From Rostratula benghalensis (lineage: Eukaryota; Chordata; Aves; Charadriiformes; Rostratulidae): a stretch of 64,000 nucleotides of DNA. Location of the stretch: NCBI GenBank assembly GCA_013399305.1, contig VXAI01000049.1:2782425-2846424 (forward strand), in the 5' to 3' direction. The notes beneath the pieces were generated by a model. That model ran no database searches, was not told the DNA's origin, and was given only the letters and a program-made list of their open reading frames with translations. Below are positions 1 to 12,010 of the stretch, piece by piece. Each line of letters begins with the position of its first letter. The stretch's first letter is position 1. The position numbers and the translations under genes were made by a program.

Positions 1-3000
1 GGTACAGGATTTAACATAACACATGCTTGATCAATTTTTGCTGTCACAGCGGAAGGGATAGGCTGGAATGATTTACTGGAGCCCCTCAGCAGGGGAACCT
101 GCTATCAAGAGAGCAGGTAAGTGTGAGCCTTCCCTGCTGGTTGGTTACCTACCCAGTACCTCCACTAGCGTGGTCATACTGTGCCAGAAGTGGTGTTACA
201 TGGTACCACGTGTATTCCTTGCTTGGATATGACACCAGGAGGCACGTATTCATGATTGTGTCTAAAATATGTAGCTTGGAGTGTTTCTTAGCTGACGAGA
301 TATTTATCAAGAGCTTTGGGAAGGCTCCACCTTTGTGTTGATGGTATCATGTCTGGAGAGATTGTCCTTTGTGGTATTTTCACTTAGTTTTTATAGGGCT
401 GATGCCAAGACTGGCTAGTGACTGCTTGGGTCTGATGGCACTTTGTGCACATAGTGACACAGACTGAAGGCTGCCAAAGCAGATTCAGCTTCACCTGTTC
501 TGCCTCGTCTAATGCCTTCTTTTTTTACTGGTGCTGTTCTTCATCATTGCTTATATTAAAAAACTGCTGTGTTGCCCTGAATGGAAGAGCAGAGAACCTT
601 GTAGTCACACGTGCCATTCAACTCTTGGCTGATATTTTGTGAGTGATAGAAGCCATCCTGTACATACATTTATTTTCTTTGTATAAGGAATTCCTGTTTC
701 TCCTCAAAAGACCTTTGCTCATGATGTTGAGTGTTTAACAGTGAATCAGGATGCAATTTGCCAGAGTGTGACCCAAGGTTTACTAACACAGCCATGGAAA
801 TACCTATCTGTCAGCTTTTTGCTTTCTTTGTTCTTGGCACGTGATACTGCAACCTTTTGATGGTCCTGGGAGTATCATTGATACACGAATTCTCTAACTC
901 ATTTCAAAAGCACTGCATATTATTGAAAGAATCATGAGCTGTAAGATGTTAGTGTTTGTAAGAGGTGCAGGAGTTTTTTAAAAACGGGTTCTGTCCGGGT
1001 TGATGTTGATGTCGCAAAGTGAAGAGAAAATAACAGAGCTGGTCAGGAGCCTGGGTACTTCTAGAAATGAAAAACAGAGAAAAAGAGTCAAAATATGTGA
1101 ACACATTTGAATAGGTTAACCTTCCCCAATCCTGGCCCTGTCACCTCTATTCCTCCCCCCAGGAACTCAGCTGCTTGGGGTGTTGCAAGAACCACAGGGA
1201 GCAACTCCCATGAGTCAGTTATCCTTTTAGCAAAGCTCTGAAATTCCAGGGCTTGAGAAACAATATTGTGAAAGTAGCACTGCTGAGAGATGCTAAAGAA
1301 CACGCCACACTGAAGATGTGAAATACCACACTGAATCAGTAAATAGGCCTCTGACTAACTGGAAACAGTGGGGCGTATTCTCATTTCTGCATCATTTAAA
1401 TAAATCTATGAGTATCAGGGATCAAGTTGTGTGTCCCAGTGGTGCTGTGTCATGAAAGGGTATTCACTAACCAAAATGTAGGGGACGTTGTGGGGGATGC
1501 CTTTTCTGCAAAGCATTTTTCCAGGTTTTGGAGGCTCCTGGATTTGTGAGTTGTCATATTTATTAGTCAGTTCCCACTGCTCACTGTCATTTTTAAAAAT
1601 GACAACACCAGTTTTTGTATCTTGAACTGACTGTGTTGTATTGGTCTGAGTAATAACATTCTTTATTTTTGTCAAGAGCACTTTGTTTATGTACTCTATC
1701 CACAAGGGAAAATATACTTCTGCTACTGCTGCAATGCACAAGGGAAGTTAAATCTAATAAATTAATCTAGATTTCTAGAAACAAAATTAAATTTTCAAAT
1801 AAAGGCAAACTGACAGCTAAAGCATAAATCTTTTATTTAAAATAGAAAATAAGCCCATTCAAATGCAATCAGAGAAGACAGATGTAGGTAAAAAACAAGT
1901 AGAGATAGGATATATGGTGCATAAATTTGCTATGTCTCTGTGATAGATCAAACAGGGTGACCTTAAAAATGTTCCTAAAACATCAGCTAAAATATGAAAT
2001 TTGCATATATTTAAATACTGCTTGTTAATGTAAGATGGACCAGAAAAGATTGTTAACAATGAAAGTAAAATACAGCACAGGGGTAAAGTGTATAACAGAA
2101 AGGTCACGTTAGCTATCAGAGTGGCTGAAAAGTAAGTATTTACTACCTTGGAGCTGGCAGCAAGTTCTATAGATGAGAAGTATTATTTTCTACCATTTTA
2201 ATATGTCTTCTCAGGTCAAATATTTAGCTGAAAAAAAGACCTTGATTAAGCAAAGTTCCTAATTTACTAAATGTTTAACTTCAGACATCCTCTTTGATAA
2301 AAATTACCTTAATGGGACTACTCACAGATGCACTTTTCTGGGGACAGGGGCAGGTCCCTCTGATGCAGCATGTTAGCAGGATCACAGGGGATGCTGTGAA
2401 ATTTTACCTGCCTTTGGAGTGGTAAAAGGAGCTGTGTATACTCAGATTTCTCAAGTATTTTTCATTCCCTTTGAGTACAAATCTGTGGTAGGTTGCTGGG
2501 TTTGCTTAAGCCTGGGATCAGATTGCAACTCAGAAGGTGGCATTTATTTCCTATTCAGGAGAGAAAACGTAGCTTTTGAAGAGGACCTGATATTAAATCA
2601 CAAGGAGCTCTTTTGTGTAAATACTCCTCTTGGACAAAAAAGCTGCCAGGGGTTTCTTGACTCCTGCTCTGCCATTCTCTCCTGGACACCTTTTCCTCTG
2701 TCACCCTGTGCTCACAGCAGTGCGTGAGCCATGCTGCTTCCTGGGATAGGATGTGTTTAGATCCAGTTCCCCCAGGTGTCCGCAGTGAGTCTCCAGCTTT
2801 TTCATCATATCCTCAGGATGGGAATTTCTCCAACTACATAGGTAGTGATATAGGCACTGCTTGTTCAGCTCCATCCGCCTTGCAGAGTTTGAGACCCGCT
2901 TGTCCATCTGGTCGTCCCTAGAAATACATTGTAATTGTCTCCAGGTTCTTAATAAATCTGGGTTTTCTAGAGATTTCTGCTGTAATTGGATCAGTCATTA

Positions 3001-6000
3001 ACGTACCCCAGATTTCTCACAGTATTCTGCTGAGATTACATCTGTTCCAATACAGTGACCCAGTTAAAGCTAAGATCTCTGTGTGACTATGAAAAAGGAA
3101 ATCCATTTGTAAAGGGTTATACATATTTTGACGTACAATATCGCAATCAAAGAAATGTAGTTAATGCTGATAGCGTCGTCCAGCCCCTGGGAACAGCAGG
3201 GGGATGTGCAGATGGCTTTCCAGCACTCCAGACATGGATGTAAGATACTGATAGGCACAAGGGGATTTATCCTTTCAATTTGCTTGCTTGATATTTTGTA
3301 CTGTTGTTTTGTTACCTCATTAATGTTCTTTTGTGTGGGTTTTGTGAATTATTTGCTTTTAAAGTGATATAATTCTGAAAGGTCTTTTTTGTATTCATTT
3401 CTAGGAGTGTAAGTTCTTCAAGTCATTGATTAGTGACAAATGCCATCTTTTGAGAAGTTCTCTTAATCTTTGGGATGTCTGTTTTGAAGGTCACTTCCAT
3501 TTATTAAAGGATTGCATCTGTACACCTGAATATTTCATGAATTGTCAGTATTGTTTCTAGCTTCTGCAATACTTTTCCATAGGAAACCAGCCAAATAACA
3601 GAAAGATGTTGAAACTATTACCCAGAAAGCTACATACTGAGCTAAATACTGTGTTGTCATAGGTCAAATTGGGTTGTTTCTGGCATATCTGTGTTACATA
3701 ACACAGGACAAACCAGAACTTGAGGTGGCATAGATGTGCATTATGGAGATACAGCCTTCACACTTGAGTGTCAGCCATGTGTGGCTCTTTGAGTTGTACA
3801 TGTAGACCTCTGGTAACACCTGCAGCATATAGGGTGACAAAACAAACCCAAAGAGTGAGAGAAAATAGCCAGAGGGGCTTGTGACAAAATTGTATAGATA
3901 AAGCACTAGGTTCCCTTGAATGTGTGGTGTGCTGCAGATCGGGGGCCACTTTCTCTGGCCTCAGGTGCTGAGAAGTGTCATTGAAGTGTCATTCTCTGTG
4001 TAATGCAGAATTTGGTGCATCATAAAAAGCACAAGTCTGTTCCTTGCTGAGGGCTTTTCCAGCAGTGCTCTGTTGTCCAAAAACAAAGGCCCTGTGCTTA
4101 GTCTCCCCTGATGACCTGTGTGCAGGTGTTTGCGCTGTCATCCCTGGTGCGCATGGACTGCTGAAGAGAAGGCCCTTCACACTGTGGGATCGTTAAATCC
4201 GGGTCATCTACAAAATACGAGGTCCGTGACAGAAACTTTCCTGTACGTTGTTATATGTTAACATGCCTTGGTGTGAGAAGGTTTAGAAATGCTGCTTGCA
4301 AGAATACAACATTGGAGTAGAATTTTAAATTTGCCCTCTACTCCCAGCACTCTGAAAACTCTGCTTCCAGCAGTATACAAACTCTGTTCATGTTTCTTTA
4401 AATGCTGACGTGAAACATCTGGCTGCTGTGTAGACTGATTGGGTTTATAGAATCATTAGAGCTTGCTTATTTAGGGAAATGAGGTTCCCTTGTTTACAAG
4501 AGGCCTGTTAAAAAAATAAGGTGCTGTTCTGGTGTGGTCTTTCCTATAGAGTAGCCACAGTAGAGTACGTGGATTGGGGCAGCCAAAATACAAGTAGACA
4601 ATTAGCTTTTCTACCAGAGACTACTTTTGTTAACATTCCCTTGATTTGACAGCTGGAATAGATGAATGTCATTCCTGACCTTTTCAATTTTACAGCTTCT
4701 TCACTTTCATAATTCCAACTCCTGCAGCTGCAGCATGGAAATGAACTTTAATAATGTTCTGCAAACTCTTGAAAATGCATTACTTAACAGTTACATTTTA
4801 CAATACTCTAAACAATACAAAGCTTTCGTATCACTGCTTTTAAACCCACAAACTAAATGCAATTAGCATTAGCAATTAAGTGGTGGACATTTCTTGACTG
4901 CTTTAGTGGAGTAGATCTGAATAATCAGATATTAGGTATCCGCATTTCGTTGTGATTTATGACGACAGAAAAAATTATTCTGCCCTGAGTTTTAATTATT
5001 GCTGGAAGATGTTCTCTAGGTTTTTCTCTTAATGCCTTTCATTTAACATTATAGGGTCAAATACTGTTCACTTTATTGATGTGAATAATTCTATTGAAGC
5101 TAATATAAGTAAATATAAAGAGCAGGAGTCAGTTACACACTGTACATTCCAGAGGTGTAAGCTGTGGTATTCCACTGAAATCAAACAAATGACATGATGT
5201 TGGTGTAGATGAGACTCTGCTCTTCTTCTTAGTTAACCATAATCTGCATTTATGGTAATTAAATTCAAGTTTAAAAAAAGAGAAAAAAAAAAAAAGGAAT
5301 GGAGGGAATACCATCACCATGGAGAATGTGAGGTTAAGAGACTTTAACTTAAAACTGTTATTGCAGGTTTTTTTTTCTCTTAAGACTAATCCAGGTTTAA
5401 CTAGCCAGATCAGGTAAAGCCATAGGATTCAGAGTTGGGAAGCAAAGTGCAATTGCACAGAATTGCAAAGTTAACCATAGAAACAACAGGAAGGCAAACT
5501 GCCAGTGGTGCTGCTCGATGGCTTGACTGGGACCCATGAGGTGTGTGGCTGCAGGGCTTGTGGAGAACCTCACCAGTAACAACTTTGTTCTCCTCCTCCT
5601 GCCAGCCAGCCTGGTCTGGAGGGGAACCCTGGTAAAGCCCTCAGCGTATTAAACACTTAATACAGTCTTATAGTCCCTTTGAAAGGCTCATTTCAAAGCT
5701 CTCACATAGCTAATGGGTTGAGCCTCTTCTGAGAGTTCAAATATCCTAATGAGATTAACTCATTAAATAACTGCCCATCACTGTGTTGCTGATACTCTGA
5801 TTCATTTGTGGCACTGGAAGAGAGCTGCCTGTGAAAATGTTAGCACTGCTTGGAGATGAGTTCTCTTTGAATGCTTTTAGGCTATTATCTTTTCCACCCT
5901 AGAGAAGTCAGTATTTTTTCCTCTGTTACACAAATGGATTGGACTTGGTGGTAACAGTCTTTCTCCCTTAGGGTTGGTCGAGCAAAGGTGACAGGTTTTG

Positions 6001-8819
6001 CCACCATGACATTACCTCCTTTCTTAGGAACGAGACTCAGACCTCCCTGTGACTAATTAGTTGTCTCTTGGGGGATGGATTCGTCGGTGCTCACACAAGC
6101 CGAATGGCACAGATAGCTTCTACAGAGCCTCAGGAAGGAAAAAGTAAAATAACTTCACCTCAAATTTCGCAAATTAACCAAAAACCACAAATACAATATA
6201 CATGTTAATATCTATAGAGCAGCAAACCCCATGGTGGGTAACACAGATTAGTGTTAAACTTGCATAGTGGTGTCAAGTGGCAGGAGATGTCGCCTCTAAC
6301 AGAGGAGGTCTGAGTCCTGTTTCTGCTGCCTTATTAGCATCCCAGTGGTCAAGGAAAGCTTAGGAGCAAGTGGCTTTTTGGGGGGACTCCAGGAAGGAGT
6401 TTGCTTTTGGAAAGCCTCCTGCAGGGAGCAGATGAGCCTTGGCATGGAAGGGGGCGGCAGAGGTGCCAGGAAGGAGTCCAGGCAGCGTGACCTGGTTTGG
6501 CCGCTCAGTTACCACTGGTTGCTCCAGTTTCAAGAAACAAATGTTCTGTCCCTGGACAAAGGATACAAGTAATGCCAAGGCTGGGAGATTCCTTTGAAGA
6601 ACTGGCTGGCTGCTTTGGCTGCTGGCAGGCTTTAATGGGCTTGGGAGTTTCCAAGCAAAGCTTCCTCACAGGAACAAGCTTTGCTTAAAAGAAACAAGAA
6701 GCTGTTGCTGTGACCTTACACATACACACTCAGGTAGTAGCTTACAGAAGCAGCCCTTTGGAGAAAAACAAGGAGCCCCATTTGCAAATCTCTTATTTGA
6801 GGACAAAGTTATGATGTAGCACAGCTGTCAGACAGGCATGCTGCTTTAAAGCATCATTTGAATCACCTGAGCAAGTTGGGATTGTTCTGTCCAGTTAGTG
6901 AACCCACACTAGCTCTTAAGGATATAAGGATATAAAACAGTATTAGATGCAATGCTTAAAAGATAGAAGATGTTATTTTTCTGATAGGATATGTTTCTCA
7001 AGCGTTTGTCTATACACAGTCTTTCTGGTTGCTTCTAAAGAAAGCTCTGGTTTCTTGACAGTCAGCTACCCAAGGAACTTGAAGGATGCTCTTCAACACT
7101 TCTCTGCAGTGTGAGTCTGTCTTGCTTTTCAGGTTTTTGTGGTATACGAAGCTCATCAAAATTTTTGGATTTGAAAATGAAATGTGAAAGTTTTGACTCT
7201 TGGTGGAGAAACAATATCTCCATTAGTTTTTTTTTCCCCCTCTGTTTTTAACCTCTTCTAATACTGGTTAAACTATTTAAAATAACAATATTTTGTCTGT
7301 CGAATTAGGATAGAAAGTAAGAAAAAACGAAAAGGTTTTTGTCTTGTCTTTTTGCAGCCATGGTTTCTGTTTACTGCCAGGGATAGAGGGATACAGAATA
7401 ATTCTTAATTATCTGCATAAGGACCGAGTAAATGATCATCTCTAAGGTGAGCAACAGCCAAACTGTTGAACCTGTGAAAATAAATCTTTCTTAGATTTGG
7501 GGGTTTGGTGGCTTTTGTTGGGTTTCAGTTTTTTACTTAGTTAAGTAAGTAATTTGTAAACAAAGAGAGCAATGCTTTTTAAGCATAGCCCTGTGGTTTG
7601 CTTAATCACATAGACACACTGTCTTTTAATATGTTACTGAACAGCCTAGGCTGTGACCCTAAGCTCCAAATGCTGGACCCTAAATTACACATATTTTTAC
7701 TTTTTTTGCAGCATGCATTTTTTTTTTGCATGTGTTGTGCTCCAGAACAGTCCTTCACATTCTTGGAACATAATGATTGCAATGCCAAAGTGGAAATGTC
7801 TCTGTTTCCTAATGGTGCCATTTGGGCCCATTCAGGTGACACAGTGGTCACCTGGTAACCAAAACAAAATGGAGAGCAGCAATACTTCATCGCTTGTGTT
7901 TGCTCGCTGTAGTCTTGCTTCAAAGACAGCAGAAGGAAAGGGGAAAGGAGAGAAACTGCCAAAGTCACATCTGTACCTAACTGTGTCTACCATTATCTTT
8001 TATGGCAAATCATTATCGTACCCAGGAAGAACCCCAGGTGTTTAGTGCCAGCTGTCTGCTCAGCACAGCAAAGGAACCGGGAGAAGACACCGGGAACAAG
8101 GCAATCGTTAAAGAGACAGGGTACCTCTGCATTATTGACACTTTTAGGTACTAGTGGTGTGGCTTTGGGGTGGTGGGCAGGAGGCAGCGTGGTGTGGAGC
8201 TGGGAAGCACGTGGCAATGACTCGGCCACACGGCTGAGCTGCCACACCAGAGCTTGCTGCCAGTCTCCTTTCCGGGAGGGAAAGGGCATCAGGAGTGCTT
8301 TGAAAGAGTGTCCAGTGCAGTTGCTCAGGACTGGCCCTGACAGGGGGCATCCCCGTGCTGCCTTCTGTTTGCTTCAGAGATTAAATTTGTTGACTCAGAA
8401 GTTTGATCAATATTTAATGTGAGAGACAGCGTGTTGATGCCGATTTAAAAAAGAAAGTGAATGTATGCTGTTATCTCTGTGCTTTTCACAGCTATGAATG
8501 ATGGCAGACTTCAGTATTACATTCAGAGTGACTCTGAGAAAGGTGGTGTTCAGCTCAGAATGCAGCCCATGGTGCGAGGTGTACTCTGGAAATGCAAAGT
8601 AATAACAGCTTATGTTAATAGCATAAACCATTGATTATGTGTGCTTTGATGTGAAGAACCACACTGCTGATTGAACTCGGAGCTGTGGTCTGGGACTGAT
8701 TCACCACGTGATTGTTTTTAGCCAAGCAGCTTCTGAATCATGGTCCTATAATTGCTTCAGATTCCTGTTATTGATCTCTTATGTCAAAATAATTGAACCT
8801 TATGGCTGACTTCTGATGC
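1..8819. other. AT-rich intergenic DNA, no gene recognised
   Basis: No frame here encodes a protein I recognise. All open frames are short (longest 130 codons, at 7653-8045), and none combines a convincing acceptor, open frame and donor. The DNA is AT-rich with scattered homopolymers, such as the A-rich tract at 5272-5296. A minus-strand 108-codon frame at 1415-1741 is discussed in the findings. I see no recognisable transposon. By its position 5' of CBLN1 this is probably part of a regulatory desert, which is inference. Confidence 0.5.
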
Positions 8820-9060
8820 TTATTGAGAAATCACATAATTACTTCCAACCAGCTGGGAGTCAATAGAAGTTGAGTACATACCACTACGCAGAGTGCTTGA
8901 TATATAAATTTCCTTCCAAATAAACACAAGACCTACAATATATTAATAAATCTAGGAAGCTGCATGCATGGTCCTAAGTTACATAATTACATCCCCTAAT
9001 GTTTGTAATACTTGCATTAGCTGTTATGCACTTGGATATAAAATATACCTACTTTAACCC
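8820..9060. promoter_or_regulatory. Candidate conserved non-coding element (homeodomain-word cluster)
   Basis: AT-rich block with repeated homeodomain core words. CATAATTAC occurs twice (8834-8842 and 8982-8990), and further TAAT/ATTA cores surround them. There is no sustained open frame. Such clusters are common in conserved enhancers of developmental and neuronal genes, but conservation cannot be seen from one sequence, so the call is tentative. Confidence 0.25.
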
Positions 9061-11259
9061 CAACCCTACCAGCAGGGGAAGCTGCTGTGCCTGCAGAGAG
9101 CCCGAGTGGGGTCTGCGCCCATGCAGCTGTCTCACACGCAGAACAGGGATCAAGGTCTTGTTGGCTGAGCAAACACTGTGAAGGGCTGGGAGCCAGCATG
9201 TTTTATTGTGCTGAGGCTGACTGGGACATGTCCTATAAAACACCAAAAACTCTTCTCTTTCCATTTGAAGTTCGCACCAGTCTAGAAAATCCAGTGTATC
9301 AATTTCTTTTTTATCTTTGCCTTCACTCTTTTGTTCAGACCAATGACCTGTCTGAAGGCTTAATTACAAAACTCTGTATCTGGGACATCCTTGTTCTCCT
9401 TGAGAGGGTCTCCAGAGTAGACATACACATGTAGACTTTTCTTCAAAAAGCTCATGTTTCTGTAATTTCAAAAAGCTAACATTTTTGTTGACTACAGGAT
9501 TATGACAAATAGACAGTTGCAATCCCTTTGAACAAGCAATTAAAGAAACTCTCTGGTAAGGTGAAACTCTTTTCTAGAATGACTTAAGTTGAGAATTTTC
9601 ACACCCAACTGCTGATGGGGAATACACTATACAGTGTATACACACACCCACACAGAGCTTGCAAGGTACTTAAGTGATAAAAAATGCTTCATGTGAAGGT
9701 AATGAAGACTTCGTGTTGCCCAGTTGAATGGCTTTAGCTGTCAATTTCTAGATCTAATCCTATCTGGGAAAGCACGTGAGCTTTACTGTGTCTTGTTTCC
9801 CATGTAATCACTATGCTGCTAGTTCTGGTTTTATTCACTCCTGCATTTCTTTAAATAGTGTTTTAGTAATTCTTCTTCTTTAAGGGGAAGGAAGCATTAA
9901 TCAGCCAGAGCATTTAGTAGCCACTTACATTAATATCTAGACAATGCAGCGATTTAGAATTCTTTACACCTTTTTGCAGGTTTTTCATTACATTTCTTAG
10001 TGTCTTGAGAATGCCTTTCCTCATGACACTTTGCAATAAACCTTTGCAAAATGAATAGCGTTCATTATGAAATCAGTGATATTCCCTCTAAACTTCAGGG
10101 GCAATGTCAAATAAAAGCTACTATAATTGCTAATGCTGAGCATTTTTTATGACCAAACTCTACTTCCCAGATGTCACAGCAATGCAGTCATCACCTTCCT
10201 CAGCACTTTTGCCCTCCCTTGTCACTGGGGTTCTCCTGCTCAAGAAAGTGATTGTCAGCCATGGCTTTTTCTGTTCTTATGTCTTTGCTCTGTTTTTTGT
10301 TCGAATTCAACCCTAAAGCTACCCTTCTCAGCAGAAATGGTCTAAAGTTTACACCTGTGACTCTGCATAGCAGGAACCCCTGATAACTGCCTCTCCTAAA
10401 GCATGATTATAAGGATGAATTTTAATCCTGAAGCACAAGAAGTAGTTATTAAGAACTTGATGCGTGAATTTTAATTCCAGATTTTGGTGGGTTTTTTTCA
10501 GGAAGATCTACGATGCCAACACAGAATATTGCCTGTGACCAGGTCAGTCTTCACTCTCATCTTCTGAGCACTGTCTTAGGTGCTAGACATTTTAATTTGC
10601 AGTAGGGTGCATAGCAGGTCCATTTTTAAGCAGCTAAATCCAGTGCGCTTACTAGGACTAGCCCCTGGGGTGCTTGCTGCTCGCACTGACTGGGTCCATC
10701 TGTGAGATGCTGCCGAGTTTGACCCTGGCTGAAACTGGAGCCCAGAGTTATGTACCCCAGGGCCCCAGAGGAAGCGACTGGACAGAGGACTTCCCAGGAC
10801 TGCTGCATTGGCCCTGGACATGTAAGTTCCTCAGAGTTCTGTTCAAGGTTAAATTAGGCACATTCATTGTTTCTGAATGCAGTCCTTTGTTCTTCTGTGT
10901 TCATGCATGCTGGCAACAGAATGCGGACTAATAGGTTTGGTAAAAGGCTTATAAACTAATGGGCAGCTGTTGATTAAATGCAGATAGTGTGGCTGTTCCA
11001 CTTTACCAGGTCTCACCAAGGTGCAAAACAGCATCAGCCCCACTCTGTCTCATGGAAAGACGCAATTTTTTCCACTTCCATTTTTTTACAGGAATACATT
11101 AAACTCTAGTTCACAGGAAAGTCCTAAAAATTTGTCAGCTTCTTGATATTCTCTTGATTAAAAACAGTTTAACTTGTTCTTCCTTTTTGAGTACAGAAAT
11201 AGACATCTGAGTCACTAATTTGTTTGCCCTCTCTGAGGCTGTTGAGATGTGGAAGAGAT
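9061..11259. other. Intergenic DNA, nothing recognised
   Basis: No recognisable coding exon, RNA gene or transposon. It contains a short alternating purine-pyrimidine stretch around 9628-9655 (TATACA/CACACA words) and ordinary AT-rich sequence. Short open frames lack coding character. Confidence 0.45.
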
Positions 11260-12010
11260 GAGTTAGCAGCCCCTGGCAGTGGGGGCTATAATGGAGATGC
11301 TGACAGTCTTATTTATAGCGTGGTCATGCTAGCAGGCATTACAATTACGTTTCACTCAAGGAAGTGACTTTCACTATCTTTAAGTAAAAGATGTAATTAA
11401 ACAGTTCTTTAAAACTCATCTTAACACCATACACCTTTAGATGACTGAATTTTTGTCATAACCAGAGTACCATACCAGTGGTTATCCTGATGCTGTTTTA
11501 CTTCAAAGGCACACAATTGTCTTATCTCATACCCTGCCTTAATTACTTTAAATGTACTGACAAGCACAACTGACCAATTAATAGTACTTTTTCTCGTCTT
11601 ATCTCATTTGTTATCCATGATGCTCTTCCATGTCGTAATTACTTTTCAATTTTTCATGACTCAAAATAGGAGATGTACATAATGAATACAAATAGCAAAT
11701 TGATTAAATGTAACATGCATTGTAGCACCAGTGAGATTGTCATTTGTTATTAATGAGAGAGATTTGTCAGGTTCTTGTGAAAAGGCTTGTGACGCACAGC
11801 AATCCAGACCTAATAGCTGTAAGACTGCAATTGACCTTCAGCTATTTAATTGCCATGCAACACAAATAGGGAGGTACAAATGATTTCCAAGATAATGTCA
11901 TATTTCTCTTTTGGTGCCATCTTAGCATTTTGGGGCTTAATTTCAAATCATGCAAATCAGGTTAACTTGGAACGTTTCACTAAATAGCATGTCATTGGAA
12001 GGCACCACAT
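11260..12010. promoter_or_regulatory. Candidate conserved non-coding element / enhancer block
   Basis: A roughly 750-bp block unusually rich in transcription-factor words. It has a perfect MEF2-type site TTATTTATAG at 11309-11318, many TAATTA/ATTA homeodomain cores, and an octamer ATGCAAAT at 11950-11957. It has no sustained open frame and no transposon signature. The composition resembles enhancers around developmentally regulated genes. The nearest gene is CBLN1, about 22 kb to the right, so CBLN1 is the obvious candidate target. That link is inference. Confidence 0.35.

Noticed and set aside
4446..4465. TATAGAATCATTAGAGC, like the start of a reverse-oriented CR1 tail
   Set aside because: The following bases do not continue with the CR1 GGTTGGAAGGGACC-type sequence.
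10299..10310. GTTCGAATTC, resembling a tRNA B box
   Set aside because: No A box at a suitable distance and no cloverleaf pairing around it.
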